Of a DNA stretch of 64,000 bases, positions 19,486-29,284 are shown one piece after another. The stretch spans positions 62,001 to 126,000 of the forward strand of contig NZ_LVWG01000021.1 in NCBI RefSeq assembly GCF_001622165.1, given 5' to 3'. A program made the position numbers and the translations under genes. The notes under the pieces were generated by a model. It searched no databases, was not told the origin of the DNA, and worked only from the letters and a program-made list of their open reading frames with translations. Each line of letters starts with the position of its first letter. The first letter of the stretch is position 1. Source of the stretch: Pelodictyon luteolum (lineage in GTDB: Bacteria; Bacteroidota; Chlorobiia; Chlorobiales; Chlorobiaceae).

Positions 19486-21366
19486 TCAGGACCTCCCGAA
19501 CATATGGTCGAGCTGTGTAAGCGTCATCTTGATGATGACTGGCCTGCCGTGCGGACATGAGTAAGGTTCCCGGGTGGCGAAGAGGTTGTCTATGAGGGTG
19601 CGCATCTCCCCCATCGAGAGTTTCTGGCCCGCCATGATGGCGTTGCGGCAGGAGTATGATTTGGCCAGATTGTCCCGTCTTTCCAGGCGAAGACGGGATG
19701 CGTTCTCCCGGTACTCGGCAATCATATCCTGCAGGATGGTAACCTCACTTCCCGGCCGCACATCCTGCGGCACACCCTCAATCATCACCGCCCGGCTGCC
19801 GAACGAACGGAGGTTGAACCCCAGCCGGTACAGGTCATCCTTTATCTCCTCAAACACTTCGTACTCCCACGGCCGAAACTCGACCTTCTGCGGAAAGAGC
19901 AGCTGCTGGGAGTTCGGCACGCTGCTATCCATCACCTCCACGGCACGTTCGTAGAGAACCCGCTCATGAGCCACATGCTGATCGATGATCATGACCCCGG
20001 TCTTGATCTGGCAGATAAGGTACTTATTGTGGAGCTGCCAGATCTTCGGATCCTCCCCTTTTGGATCAACTTCAGCACCTTCCGGGCCCTCGTGCATGCT
20101 CGACCGGAGCAGCTGTGAGATGTCCTCACGGGCGGCCGGGACTTCAGGAACAGGGAACATCACCTCCTGATGTGAAGGCTGCGGAACTGCCGGGAGGGAA
20201 CGTCCGAATGCCCCTTCGCGGTAGCTGCCATAGAGCTCTCCCGTCGTAATGGCCCGCTCCGGAACCTCCTGGAATGAAAGGGTCCGGAAGGTGCCGCCAC
20301 CGCCATGAGCGAACCCCCGGGAAGCAGCCTCATCGGCTGTCTCTGCCCTCTGTCCTCCTGCTGCAAGGTCGGGGGAAAAGTCATGCATTGTCACGGCCCG
20401 CTTGATCACCGGGTAAAACATGTTGCGCACGCTTCGCTCATCGTCGAAGCGGACCTCGAGCTTCGCAGGGTGCACGTTGACGTCCACCCGTGAGGGGTCG
20501 ATGCCGAGAAAGAGAAGGGCGAAGGGCGCCTGGCGCTCCACGAGCAACTCAGCGTAGGCCTGCTGGAGGGCCTGTGTGAGCATGCGGTTCTGGATCAGGC
20601 GACGGTTGATGAAAAAGTACTGGTCAAGCTTCTTGCGCTTCTGGAGCGCAGGGCGGCCGATGTATCCCCTGATGGAAAGGTAGTCGTTCTCCTCGCCGAC
20701 CTCGATGAGGCTTTCGGCAAACCCCTTTCCATAAAAGGTATCGAGGCGCTCCAAAAGATCAGGGGTCCGGAAGTTGAACAGCTCCTCATCATCGTTCAAA
20801 AGCTGCCACTGTATTTCAGGATAGGCAAGAGAGAACGAGCGCACGAGCTCGAAAATATGTCCGTACTCAGTGGCGTTGGACTTCAGGAACTTCCGGCGGG
20901 CAGGCACATTGTAGAAAAGGTTGCGTACGCTTACTGACGTACCCGGCTCTCCCTGCACTTCCGACTCTTCGGCAGGGATGCCTCCTTCATAGCGGAATCG
21001 GAGTGCGACAGGTGCATCGGCCTCCCGGGTGCGAAGCTCGAAATGGGAGACGGAGGAGATGCTGGCAAGGGCCTCGCCCCGGAAGCCGAGGGTGCAGAGG
21101 GTTTCAAGATCCTCGACGTCCCTGAGTTTGCTTGTGGCGAACCGCTCAACCGAAAGCAGGGCATCCTCCCTGTTCATGCCCCTACCGTTGTCGATGATGC
21201 GCACCAGTTCCTTGCCGGCGTCTTTTATAACCACTGAAATCCGGTCAGCACCGGAGTCTATGGCGTTTTCAAGGAGTTCCTTGACGACGGAAGCCGGCCG
21301 CTGGACGACCTCCCCCGCTGAAATCTTGTTGGCTACATTGTCCGGAAGCCTGGCAATGGATGGCAT
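19486..21366 (-). CDS. mutL: DNA mismatch repair protein MutL
   Basis: GHKL-family ATPase that links MutS mismatch recognition to strand incision. The 626-aa protein has the N-terminal ATPase motifs IAAGEV-like (ISAGEVVQRP), DNGRGM, TLGFRGEALASI and GTSVSVRNLFYNVPARRKF. A variable linker (about 345-430) follows, then the C-terminal dimerisation domain. The endonuclease-type motifs are present in part (QHVAHERVLYE, SCRNAIMAGQKL and CPHGRPVIIKM), suggesting a nicking MutL as expected where no MutH exists. Confidence 0.97.
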   Translation of the reverse strand: MPSIARLPDNVANKISAGEVVQRPASVVKELLENAIDSGADRISVVIKDAGKELVRIIDNGRGMNREDALLSVERFATSKLRDVEDLETLCTLGFRGEALASISSVSHFELRTREADAPVALRFRYEGGIPAEESEVQGEPGTSVSVRNLFYNVPARRKFLKSNATEYGHIFELVRSFSLAYPEIQWQLLNDDEELFNFRTPDLLERLDTFYGKGFAESLIEVGEENDYLSIRGYIGRPALQKRKKLDQYFFINRRLIQNRMLTQALQQAYAELLVERQAPFALLFLGIDPSRVDVNVHPAKLEVRFDDERSVRNMFYPVIKRAVTMHDFSPDLAAGGQRAETADEAASRGFAHGGGGTFRTLSFQEVPERAITTGELYGSYREGAFGRSLPAVPQPSHQEVMFPVPEVPAAREDISQLLRSSMHEGPEGAEVDPKGEDPKIWQLHNKYLICQIKTGVMIIDQHVAHERVLYERAVEVMDSSVPNSQQLLFPQKVEFRPWEYEVFEEIKDDLYRLGFNLRSFGSRAVMIEGVPQDVRPGSEVTILQDMIAEYRENASRLRLERRDNLAKSYSCRNAIMAGQKLSMGEMRTLIDNLFATREPYSCPHGRPVIIKMTLTQLDHMFGRS

Positions 21367-21454
21367 ACCTGTTCACATATGGATGCTGTTCGACTGAACC
21401 TTCTCGACCAGCAACTTATCGATAAATACCCGTCTTTGAAAGCGGCGGAGGAAG

Positions 21455-22738
21455 TTATCCTCCCGGTTCACCCCGCAGCGCCGACCAAAGCTCACGAAGC
21501 GCGGCCTCCGTGAACCGGTGCTTGTTCTGCAGACGGTCGCCGTGCATATGGAGGGTCCGCACCTCGACCGAAGGGCCGGTGCCCGAAACCTGGCGTGCAA
21601 GGGCCACGCAAAGGGTACCGACAGGCTTTTCAGGGCTGCCGCCACCGGGGCCGGCGATACCTGTGGTTGCAAGCGCAATCGAGGTTCCGCTGCGGCGGAG
21701 GCAGCCGAGCGCCATGGCCCGGGCGACCTCTTCACTGACCGCACCGTACATATCGATGAGGCCCCGGCTGACACCGAGAAGTTCTTCCTTGGCACTGTTG
21801 CTGTAGACGATGTACCCCTGCATCAACGAAACCGACGCACCGGGCACATCGGTCAGACGGCTTGCTATGAGTCCTCCCGTACAGGATTCCGCTACGGAAA
21901 GTGTGAATCCACCGGAAGCAAGCATGCCGATGATGGTCTCCTCGAGGCTTGCCGTTCCGACACCAAAAATGAACACCCCTGCCCGCTCCCGGATGGCCTC
22001 GACCACGGCGGCGTTGTCCCGCTCGGCGATCCGGGGGTCCCGGGCGATGGTGCTGACCATCAGATCGACCCCGGCGCCGTGCGGCAGGTATGCCAGGCTC
22101 GTACCATCCGGAATCGAGTCTTCAATATCTGTGATAATGTCGGCAAGTGTGGACTCGCCGATACCGGTGGTCTTTACGGGGGTATGGATGATGGTCGTAT
22201 CGCTGAGGCTCCTGAGCCACGGAAGCACCGTCAACTCCATCATCGCCTCCATCTCAGAGGGTACGCCGGGCATCAGCACCAGATAGCTTCCGCCAAAACG
22301 CCGGCCTGCGGGAATAATCATCCCTGCGGCCGTACCGCGGGTGTTCGGGATGGCCATCGAGCCCTCAAGCACCATAGCCTGGCACTGCATGAGCTCATTC
22401 ATTGTCCTGCCGTGGGCCGTGACCCTCCGTTCAACCTCCCTGAGGGCATCGGGATCGAGCCGGAGGCCGAGCCCCAGAAGTTCCCCGGCAGCCTTCCGTG
22501 TACGGTCGTCCCTCGTAGGTCCAAGGCCGCCGGTCACAAGCACCACATCAGCACGCTCGAGCGTCTCCCTGAAAACGGAGGCCATCTCGCTCTCGAAATC
22601 GGAGCATGCCGTGATGCGTACAACCGGAATGCCGACCGTACCGAGGCCGCGGGCGATGAAGGAGGCGTTGGTGTTGACGCGCTGACCTTTCAGCAGTTCG
22701 TCGCCGACCGAAACGATTTCCGCCCGAAGGGACGGCAC
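21455..22738 (-). CDS. cinA: CinA-like protein (nicotinamide-nucleotide amidohydrolase family)
   Basis: A 427-aa protein with an N-terminal MoaB/MoeA-like COG1058 domain (RAEIVSVGDELLKGQ, VLVTGGLGPTRDD, MPGVPSEM) and a C-terminal CinA/PncC domain (SVAESCTGGLIASRLTDVPGAS, TTGIAGPGGGSPEKPVGT). Family members hydrolyse NMN or ADP-ribose species in pyridine-nucleotide recycling. The start is a GTG at 22738, four bases after the thrA stop, which suggests translational coupling; a longer frame would run deep into thrA. Confidence 0.92.
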   Translation of the reverse strand: MPSLRAEIVSVGDELLKGQRVNTNASFIARGLGTVGIPVVRITACSDFESEMASVFRETLERADVVLVTGGLGPTRDDRTRKAAGELLGLGLRLDPDALREVERRVTAHGRTMNELMQCQAMVLEGSMAIPNTRGTAAGMIIPAGRRFGGSYLVLMPGVPSEMEAMMELTVLPWLRSLSDTTIIHTPVKTTGIGESTLADIITDIEDSIPDGTSLAYLPHGAGVDLMVSTIARDPRIAERDNAAVVEAIRERAGVFIFGVGTASLEETIIGMLASGGFTLSVAESCTGGLIASRLTDVPGASVSLMQGYIVYSNSAKEELLGVSRGLIDMYGAVSEEVARAMALGCLRRSGTSIALATTGIAGPGGGSPEKPVGTLCVALARQVSGTGPSVEVRTLHMHGDRLQNKHRFTEAALRELWSALRGEPGG

Positions 22739-22742
22739 GCGC

Positions 22743-25202
22743 TCAGACAAGGTAGCCGGCGATGCGCAGGATGTCGGCAAACACGCCTCCTGCAGTGACT
22801 TCTCCGCCGGCACCCGGTCCCTTGACAACGAGAGGGGTCTGGAGGTATCGGTCGGTAGTGAAGACAACCATGTTCTCGGAGCCGTTAAGCCCGGCAAGGG
22901 GGCTTTCCTGCGGAACCCGCTTCACGCCGATCGAGGCCTTGCCGTCACGGATCTCGCCGGCAAATGAAATGGTCATCCCCTGCCGGCCCGCCTGCTCAAT
23001 GGCATCGCCGTACCCTTCGTCCACACAGCTGAGGCGATCGAGGAAGGTATCGACATCCATTTCGCCCCGAAGTTCCTCGGGAACAAGGCTCTCGCACTCA
23101 ACATCGTCGTACTCGAGCTCAAAGCCGAGTTCCCGGCCGAGGATGAGGAACTTGCGTGCAAAATCCGCTCCCGACAAATCGTCACGGGGGTCCGGCTCGG
23201 TGTAGCCGGCCTGGCGCGCGCTGCGAACAATTTCGCTGAACCGCCCGCCCTTGCGGAGTTCGTTGAAAATGAAACTGAGGGTCCCGGACAGCACGCCCTC
23301 AATGCTCCGGATCCTGTCTCCGCTGTTTTTAAGATCACCGAGGGTGTTGATAATCGGCAGGCCGGCACCGACGTTGGTCTCATAGAGAAAACGGGCATTG
23401 CTCTGGCGTCGGGCATCGCGGATGGCGCGGTAGAGCGGCCAGGGCCCCGCCATGCCGAGTTTATTGGCTGTGGCGACGGAGATGTCGGAGCGAAGCAGCT
23501 CGGGGTATTTCGCGGCAACATCGGCACTGGCGGTGCAGTCGACGAAAATGGTGTTATGCAGGTTCTTCTCCATGATGAAGCGGAGGTAGCCATCGATTCC
23601 CTGATAATCACCGCGCGGCTCCAGGGCATCCGGCCACCCTTCGAGGTCTATGCCCGAGCGGTTGAATGCGATGCTGCGGGTGTTGGCCATAGCGGCAACC
23701 ACCACATCGAGGCCATTCTCCTCCTGCAGTTTCCTGCGGTGTGCCGAGATCTGTCCGATCAGGCTTCTGGCAATCGTGCCGGTACCTGCGATGAAGACAT
23801 GCACCCGTCGGCGTGAAAGGAAAAAGGATTCGTGGATGCAGTTGAGAGCCTTGTCCTCGTCGTGACTCTCGACAACAAAGGAGATGTTCATTTCATTTAC
23901 ACCCTGGGCCACGGCAATGACGTTGATGCCGTTCTTGCCGAGGGTTTCGAACAGCTGGGCCGACACACCGGGATGTCCCGACATGTTGTTTCCGACGACG
24001 GCAATCATCGCAAGATCCCGACGGACGGCCAGAGGGTCGATTTGGCGGGCAGTTATTTCGGCAGAGAACTCGTCGTCGAGCACAAGCTTGGCCTCGGCAG
24101 CCTGCGTCGGCTTGATGGCCAGACTTATCGACTGCTCAGAGGAGGCCTGGGAGATGAAGATTACGTTGATGCGGTGCCGTGCGAGGCGGGTAAACAGGCG
24201 GGAGGCAATGCCGGGCACACCAACCATACCGCTGCCGGAAAGGTTGAGAAGCACCACCGTGTTGATGGAGGTGAGACCCGTAACCGGCAGGGCGAGCGCC
24301 TCATCGCGATGCACTTCACGCTCGATACGCGTTCCGGCTGCTCCGGGGTTGAACGAGTTCTTGATGACCATCGGAATGGAGGACTTCATGGCCGGCTGCA
24401 CGGCGAGCGGGTGGAGAATCTTCGCGCCAGCGTGCGACAGCTCCATAGCCTCTGCGTAGCTGATATAGGGAAGCACCCGTGCGTCGGGCACCCGCTTGGG
24501 ATCGGCGCTGAAGAACCCGTCGACATCGGTCCATATCCATATTTCACGAGCACCGAGCGCAGCGCCGAGAATGGAGGCCGTATAGTCGGATCCGCCACGG
24601 CCAAGCGTGGTCACCGTACCATCTGCGGCGGCGGCGATGTAGCCGGTCACCACGGGAAGTTCCGTTTTCCGGGCAAGGCGGAGACTGACCCGTTCCCGGG
24701 TAGCGGGTTCGTCAAGCCGGGCGTCGGGGTAGCTGGCATCGGTGACAATCAGCTCACGGCCGTCCACGTAGGCGGCCGGGATGCCCGACAGGCTGAGCCA
24801 GGCAGCAACAATCCTTGCCGACAGGCGCTCCCCGAAGCTCTGCACGAGAGCCGAACTCTTGAAGGAGAGTTCCCGGAGGAGGAAGATCCCGTGCAGCATA
24901 TCGTGCAGTTCTTCGAGTTCCCGGCGGAGGACCCCGCTGAGCTCATCAAAGGCTGGCCCCTCGAGCAGATCTGCCGCAACACTAAGATGGCGTTCCGCCA
25001 GTTCTTCGTGAACGGCCACGTACCCGTTGTCGCCTCCGCATGCCCTTCGGGCAGCTTCCAGCAGACGGTCGGTCACCCCGTGCATGGCAGAAATGACAAT
25101 GACCAGGCGGTCGTCGGTGAGCGCCTTGGATATGATGGCGGAAACATTCCTGATGCGGTCTGCCGAGCCGAGGGAGGTCCCCCCGAACTTGAATATTTTC
25201 AT
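22743..25202 (-). CDS. thrA: Bifunctional aspartokinase I / homoserine dehydrogenase I
   Basis: Catalyses the first and third steps of the aspartate pathway to threonine and methionine. The 819-aa fusion has an N-terminal aspartokinase (KFGGTSLGSADRI; GRGGSDYTASILGAALGA), two central ACT regulatory domains (about 310-455) and a C-terminal homoserine dehydrogenase (GTGTIARSLIGQ near 465; the GVLSGTLSFIFNEL and DDLSGADFARKFLILGRELG segments). ThrB and thrC lie 5 kb away on the other strand. The coupled downstream gene is cinA. Confidence 0.97.
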   Translation of the reverse strand: MKIFKFGGTSLGSADRIRNVSAIISKALTDDRLVIVISAMHGVTDRLLEAARRACGGDNGYVAVHEELAERHLSVAADLLEGPAFDELSGVLRRELEELHDMLHGIFLLRELSFKSSALVQSFGERLSARIVAAWLSLSGIPAAYVDGRELIVTDASYPDARLDEPATRERVSLRLARKTELPVVTGYIAAAADGTVTTLGRGGSDYTASILGAALGAREIWIWTDVDGFFSADPKRVPDARVLPYISYAEAMELSHAGAKILHPLAVQPAMKSSIPMVIKNSFNPGAAGTRIEREVHRDEALALPVTGLTSINTVVLLNLSGSGMVGVPGIASRLFTRLARHRINVIFISQASSEQSISLAIKPTQAAEAKLVLDDEFSAEITARQIDPLAVRRDLAMIAVVGNNMSGHPGVSAQLFETLGKNGINVIAVAQGVNEMNISFVVESHDEDKALNCIHESFFLSRRRVHVFIAGTGTIARSLIGQISAHRRKLQEENGLDVVVAAMANTRSIAFNRSGIDLEGWPDALEPRGDYQGIDGYLRFIMEKNLHNTIFVDCTASADVAAKYPELLRSDISVATANKLGMAGPWPLYRAIRDARRQSNARFLYETNVGAGLPIINTLGDLKNSGDRIRSIEGVLSGTLSFIFNELRKGGRFSEIVRSARQAGYTEPDPRDDLSGADFARKFLILGRELGFELEYDDVECESLVPEELRGEMDVDTFLDRLSCVDEGYGDAIEQAGRQGMTISFAGEIRDGKASIGVKRVPQESPLAGLNGSENMVVFTTDRYLQTPLVVKGPGAGGEVTAGGVFADILRIAGYLV

Positions 25203-25521
25203 GTGCCCTCGAGTTACTGGGTATTAATGACTCCGTAGAATTTCATCCAATGCGCCTTAAAATACAACTCATCTGATGCAGGGTAACGACCGGAAAAGAT
25301 TGAGGGAATCGGTCCGGCTGCCCGAGACCTCCAGATGAGCCGCTGCACACGTTGCTACTAATATAAAAACCTTTACATTAACAGCCACCGAAACCATAAC
25401 CCGCTCTTTTATTAGGTTATACGCCACGCATTTAGCGCTGGTAGCGTCCTCAAGCCCATCCCTGCTCCATGCCAGGCAGGCACCCGGTGCTTTGCATGTT
25501 GAACGAGACGATAATGCACTC
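25203..25521. other. Gap between thrA and the atpG terminator
   Basis: About 320 bp without a convincing gene. An 84-codon frame on the minus strand has no family resemblance and I do not call it. A decapeptide frame (MKFYGVINTQ) ends just before thrA. It lacks the Thr/Ile run of a classical thr attenuator leader, so attenuation is not supported. No riboswitch consensus was recognised. Confidence 0.4.
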
Positions 25522-25553
25522 AAAAAAAAAAGCGCCCCGAGCGGGGCGCTTTT
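25522..25553. terminator. Strong terminator after atpG
   Basis: AGCGCCCC/GGGGCGCT forms an 8-bp GC stem with loop GAGC. On the minus strand it is followed by ten T, ending the atpA-atpG transcript; on the plus strand a short T run also follows. Confidence 0.93.
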
Positions 25554-25577
25554 CCTTGTTCTCCAGAGAGAATCCTA

Positions 25578-26450
25578 TCAGTTCTGAAGTGCATCGGCGC
25601 CACCGACGATCTCACTCAGCTCCTTGGTGATCGCCGCCTGGCGGGCACGGTTGTAGCTGATATTGAGGCCCCGGAGCAGCTCCTTTGCGTTCTCAGTCGC
25701 AGAATCCATGGCAGTCATCCTTGCAGCCTGTTCGGCAGCGTTGGATTCGAGCATCATTCCCCACACCTGGGTATTGAGATGCTTCGGCACCAGTTCTTCA
25801 ATGATGGCAGCCGGCGATGGCTCGTAGATGTAGTCGCCGCCCTCGGAAACAGGCGCATCGCTCTTGATCGGAAGCAGCACTTCGGCCTTCAGGGTCGGCG
25901 CAAGAACCGACTTGAACTCGTTGTAGACCACGATTACCCGGTCCACATCTCCTTTCACATACATTGAAGAAGCGGTTTCGGCAATCTCGCGGGCTGTCGA
26001 GAAATCAAGGTTCTGGAACACTGCGGGATACCCTTTCAAGATACTGTAGCCCCGCTTGCGGAAAAAATCGAAACCGCGGGTACCGGCACAAATAAGCTGG
26101 ACGTTGCCGGCAGCGTGAGCTGCAGCGAAATCCTCATGAATCGTGCGGTGCGCAAGCTTGATGATGTTGGTGTTGAAGGCGCCGCATAGCCCCCTGTCGG
26201 AGGTGATGAGGACCACCAGGACCTTCGAGGCGTCCGCACGGTCAGCAAGCAGCGGCGTTGCGGAGGTGTCGACCTTGCCGGATAGCGAGCCGAGCATCTC
26301 TTTGAGCTTCGCAGCGTAAGGCCGGGCCATGACCGCCCGCTCCTGCGCCTTGCGGAGCTTCGCAGCCGCAACCATCTTCATGGCCTTGGTCACCTGCTGC
26401 GTTGACTTCACACCCTTGATGCGAACTCGTATGTCCTTTAATGTTGGCAT
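25578..26450 (-). CDS. atpG: ATP synthase F1 gamma subunit
   Basis: Rotor shaft of the F1Fo ATP synthase. The 290-aa protein is full length, with the conserved N-terminal helix ([33 protein letters not shown]), the central [10 protein letters not shown] motif and the C-terminal helix ([37 protein letters not shown]). It lies 45 bp downstream of atpA. Only atpA-atpG are here; the other F1Fo genes must be elsewhere, as is usual in Chlorobi with a split ATP synthase locus. Confidence 0.97.
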   Translation of the reverse strand: MPTLKDIRVRIKGVKSTQQVTKAMKMVAAAKLRKAQERAVMARPYAAKLKEMLGSLSGKVDTSATPLLADRADASKVLVVLITSDRGLCGAFNTNIIKLAHRTIHEDFAAAHAAGNVQLICAGTRGFDFFRKRGYSILKGYPAVFQNLDFSTAREIAETASSMYVKGDVDRVIVVYNEFKSVLAPTLKAEVLLPIKSDAPVSEGGDYIYEPSPAAIIEELVPKHLNTQVWGMMLESNAAEQAARMTAMDSATENAKELLRGLNISYNRARQAAITKELSEIVGGADALQN

Positions 26451-26495
26451 GTATTACGGGTCGTTAATGAATTATCTGAAATACCCTGCACCAGC

Positions 26496-28079
26496 CTATC
26501 GGGCCTTTACCTTTTCGTTGAAGGTGGTGACGAACTTCGCCGCCGCCTCTTTCAGCCTTGCGGCCACGTCGGCCTCGAGGGCACCGGTTTCTGCAATGGA
26601 TTTCAGGATGTCGCCGTGCTTCAAATCGAGCATGGCGAGGAATTCCTCCTCAAACTTCTTGACATGCTGCACCGCTACAAGGTCGAGAAGGCCCTGGGTA
26701 CCGAGGAAGATGATTGCAACCTGACGTTCCACGGGCATCGGCACATACTGGCCCTGCTTGAGGATTTCAACAAGGCGTGCACCGCGATCGAGCTGCGCTT
26801 TGGTGGTCTTGTCGAGGTCGGAACCGAACTTCGAGAAGGCTTCAAGTTCCCGGAACTGTGCGAGGTCAAGACGGAGGGTACCGGCAACTTTCTTCATCGC
26901 CTTGATCTGGGCGGCGCCGCCGACGCGGGAGACCGAGATGCCGACGTTGATTGCAGGACGCTGTCCGCTGTTGAACAGGTTCGACTCAAGGAAGATCTGG
27001 CCATCGGTGATGGAGATCACATTGGTCGGGATATATGCCGACACGTCACCGGCCTGGGTCTCGATGACCGGCAGTGCCGTAAGGCTTCCGCCAGCCTGCA
27101 CCATCGGGCGGAGGGCGTCGGGAAGGTCATTCATTTTCTTTGCGACTTCGATGTCGTCAGTGATCTTAGCCGCACGCTCAAGCAGACGGGAGTGCAGGAA
27201 GAACACATCACCGGGGTATGCTTCGCGTCCCGGGGGACGGCGGAGCAGAAGGGAAAGCTGGCGGTATGCGACAGCCTGCTTGGAGAGATCATCGTAGACG
27301 ACCAGCGCATGGCGGCCGGTGTCGCGGAAGTATTCGCCAAGGGCGGCGCCGGCGAAGGGAGCAATGAACTGCAGCGGTGCAGGATCGGAAGCTGTTGCCG
27401 AGATGACGGTGGTATACTCCATCGCGCCATACTTTTCAAGAGTGTTGACCACCTGTGCAACCGTCGAACCCTTCAGGCCGATGGCAACGTAGATACAGAA
27501 CACGCCCTTGCCCTTCTGGTTGATGATGGTATCAAGCGCAACGGCGGTTTTGCCGGTCTGGCGATCGCCGATGATGAGCTCGCGCTGTCCGCGGCCGATC
27601 GGAATCATGGAGTCGATTGCCTTGAGGCCGGTCTGTAGCGGCTCATGCACCGACTTGCGGTAGATGACGCCGGGAGCGCGGCGCTCGAGGGGAAGACGGA
27701 TATCGGTGTCGATAACGCCTTTGCCGTCGATGGGTACGCCGAGCGGGTTGATTACCCTGCCGAGCATTGCTTCACCAACCGGAACAGAGGCAAGGATGCC
27801 CGTGCGTTTGACGGTATCACCCTCTTTGACCTCGGTGGAATCACCGAAGAGAACGGCGCCGACATTGTCCTCCTCCAGGTTCAGAGCCATGCCCATGACT
27901 TTGTTCGGAAACTCAAGGAGTTCACCGGCAGCAGCTTTGGACAACCCGTACACACGTGCGATACCGTCGCCGACCTGCAGCACGGTTCCCACATCATAAA
28001 CTTCGGCTTCGGACTCAAAGCCGGCAAGCTGCTTGCGAAGTATGGATGAAACTTCATCAGGCCTGACTGTTGTAGACAT
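26496..28079 (-). CDS. atpA: ATP synthase F1 alpha subunit
   Basis: Non-catalytic nucleotide-binding subunit of the F1 hexamer. At 527 aa it is full length. Visible motifs are the P-loop [15 protein letters not shown] near residue 170, the [33 protein letters not shown] region, the family signature [14 protein letters not shown] and the C-terminal helical domain. It heads the two-gene atpA-atpG unit and is divergent from thrB across a 213-bp gap that contains an AT-rich promoter-like stretch. Confidence 0.98.
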   Translation of the reverse strand: MSTTVRPDEVSSILRKQLAGFESEAEVYDVGTVLQVGDGIARVYGLSKAAAGELLEFPNKVMGMALNLEEDNVGAVLFGDSTEVKEGDTVKRTGILASVPVGEAMLGRVINPLGVPIDGKGVIDTDIRLPLERRAPGVIYRKSVHEPLQTGLKAIDSMIPIGRGQRELIIGDRQTGKTAVALDTIINQKGKGVFCIYVAIGLKGSTVAQVVNTLEKYGAMEYTTVISATASDPAPLQFIAPFAGAALGEYFRDTGRHALVVYDDLSKQAVAYRQLSLLLRRPPGREAYPGDVFFLHSRLLERAAKITDDIEVAKKMNDLPDALRPMVQAGGSLTALPVIETQAGDVSAYIPTNVISITDGQIFLESNLFNSGQRPAINVGISVSRVGGAAQIKAMKKVAGTLRLDLAQFRELEAFSKFGSDLDKTTKAQLDRGARLVEILKQGQYVPMPVERQVAIIFLGTQGLLDLVAVQHVKKFEEEFLAMLDLKHGDILKSIAETGALEADVAARLKEAAAKFVTTFNEKVKAR

Positions 28080-28292
28080 ATGCTTATTCCGCTTGGTTAT
28101 TTGTTAAGAAAAGAGAAAGATTCTGCTTACTTTCATTTGAATTCAAAGGGTCTCTTCCCTTTCCAAAAATAAAAGCCAAATTTAATGAAAAGCTTTTAGT
28201 TATTCAAGTACTCTCTCGCATTTGAACAACTTGGTTTTTCAAGGGGCACGGCATGAGCCTATGAGGCCCGTATCCGACCCGCATCATACGGT

Positions 28293-29255
28293 ATGAAAAC
28301 AGTCAGGGGATTTGCTTCAGCAACCGTCGGAAACGTGGCCTGCGGTTTTGACGTGCTCGGCTTTGCCATCAAGGAGCCCGGAGACGAGGTCATCCTGACG
28401 CTTTCGGAGCGGAAGCACTCGTCGTGCCCCGTCACCATCTCCGCCATTTCGGGTGACGGCGGAAAACTCCCCCTCGACCCGAAGAAGAACACCTCAAGCT
28501 TTGTCGTCCTGAAGTTTCTCGAACACCTCCGCGCCCAGAAGGGCATCGCTTTCAACGGCCATATTTCACTTGAACTGAAGAAGCACCTGCCACTCAGCAG
28601 CGGCATGGGAAGCAGTGCGGCCAGTGCGGCAGCAGCCCTTGCGGCGGCAAACGAACTGCTCGGCCAGCCATGCACGAAAATGGAACTGGTCCACTTCGCC
28701 ATCGAAGGCGAGAGGGTCGCCTGCGGCTCGGCCCACGCCGACAATGCCGCGCCGGCCATCCTCGGCAACTTCGTCCTCATCCGCAGCTACACGCCGCTCG
28801 ACCTCATCGTCATCCCTCCGCCGGATGACCTGTACTGCTCGCTCGTCCACCCCCATACGGAACTGCGGACATCTTTTGCCCGCTCCGTGCTTCCGAACGA
28901 AATCCCGCTCAAGATGGCGACCCAGCAATGGGGCAACGTGGGGGCACTCGTCGCCGGGCTCCTCACCGCCGACTACCCGCTCATCGGCCGCTCGCTCATT
29001 GACGTCGTTGCCGAACCCAAACGTGCGCCCCTGATCCCGGGGTTCTTCGAAGTGAAGGAAGCCGCACTGAAGGCAGGCGCCCTCGGATGCAGCATCGCCG
29101 GCTCAGGCCCCTCGATTTTCGCATTCGCCTCTTCTCCCGACACCGCCCGGGAAGCCGGCCGCGCCATGCAGGAAGCGTTCCTTACCTCCAAGGCAAAGCT
29201 GCCTTCCGACATGTGGGTGTCGCCTATCTGCAGAGAAGGCGCAAGGATACTGTAA
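28293..29255 (+). CDS. thrB: Homoserine kinase
   Basis: GHMP-family kinase that phosphorylates homoserine in threonine synthesis. The 320-aa protein has FASATVGNVACGFDVLGFAI at the N-terminus (substrate side), the ATP loop LPLSSGMGSSAASAAAALAAANEL near residue 100, and the C-terminal GCSIAGSGPSIFAF motif. It is followed after 29 bp by thrC and then plsC on the same strand, forming a thrB-thrC-plsC unit. Confidence 0.97.
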   Translation: MKTVRGFASATVGNVACGFDVLGFAIKEPGDEVILTLSERKHSSCPVTISAISGDGGKLPLDPKKNTSSFVVLKFLEHLRAQKGIAFNGHISLELKKHLPLSSGMGSSAASAAAALAAANELLGQPCTKMELVHFAIEGERVACGSAHADNAAPAILGNFVLIRSYTPLDLIVIPPPDDLYCSLVHPHTELRTSFARSVLPNEIPLKMATQQWGNVGALVAGLLTADYPLIGRSLIDVVAEPKRAPLIPGFFEVKEAALKAGALGCSIAGSGPSIFAFASSPDTAREAGRAMQEAFLTSKAKLPSDMWVSPICREGARIL

Positions 29256-29284
29256 CGAACACAACCGCCGAAGCCTTACCGCAC

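Noticed and set aside
25203-25520. Threonine attenuator leader upstream of thrA
   Set aside because: The only short leader frame lacks a run of Thr or Ile codons and no antiterminator/terminator pair follows it.
25269-25523. 84-codon minus-strand frame in the thrA-atpG gap
   Set aside because: No family match, no ribosome site, and it ends beside a terminator; composition is like non-coding DNA.
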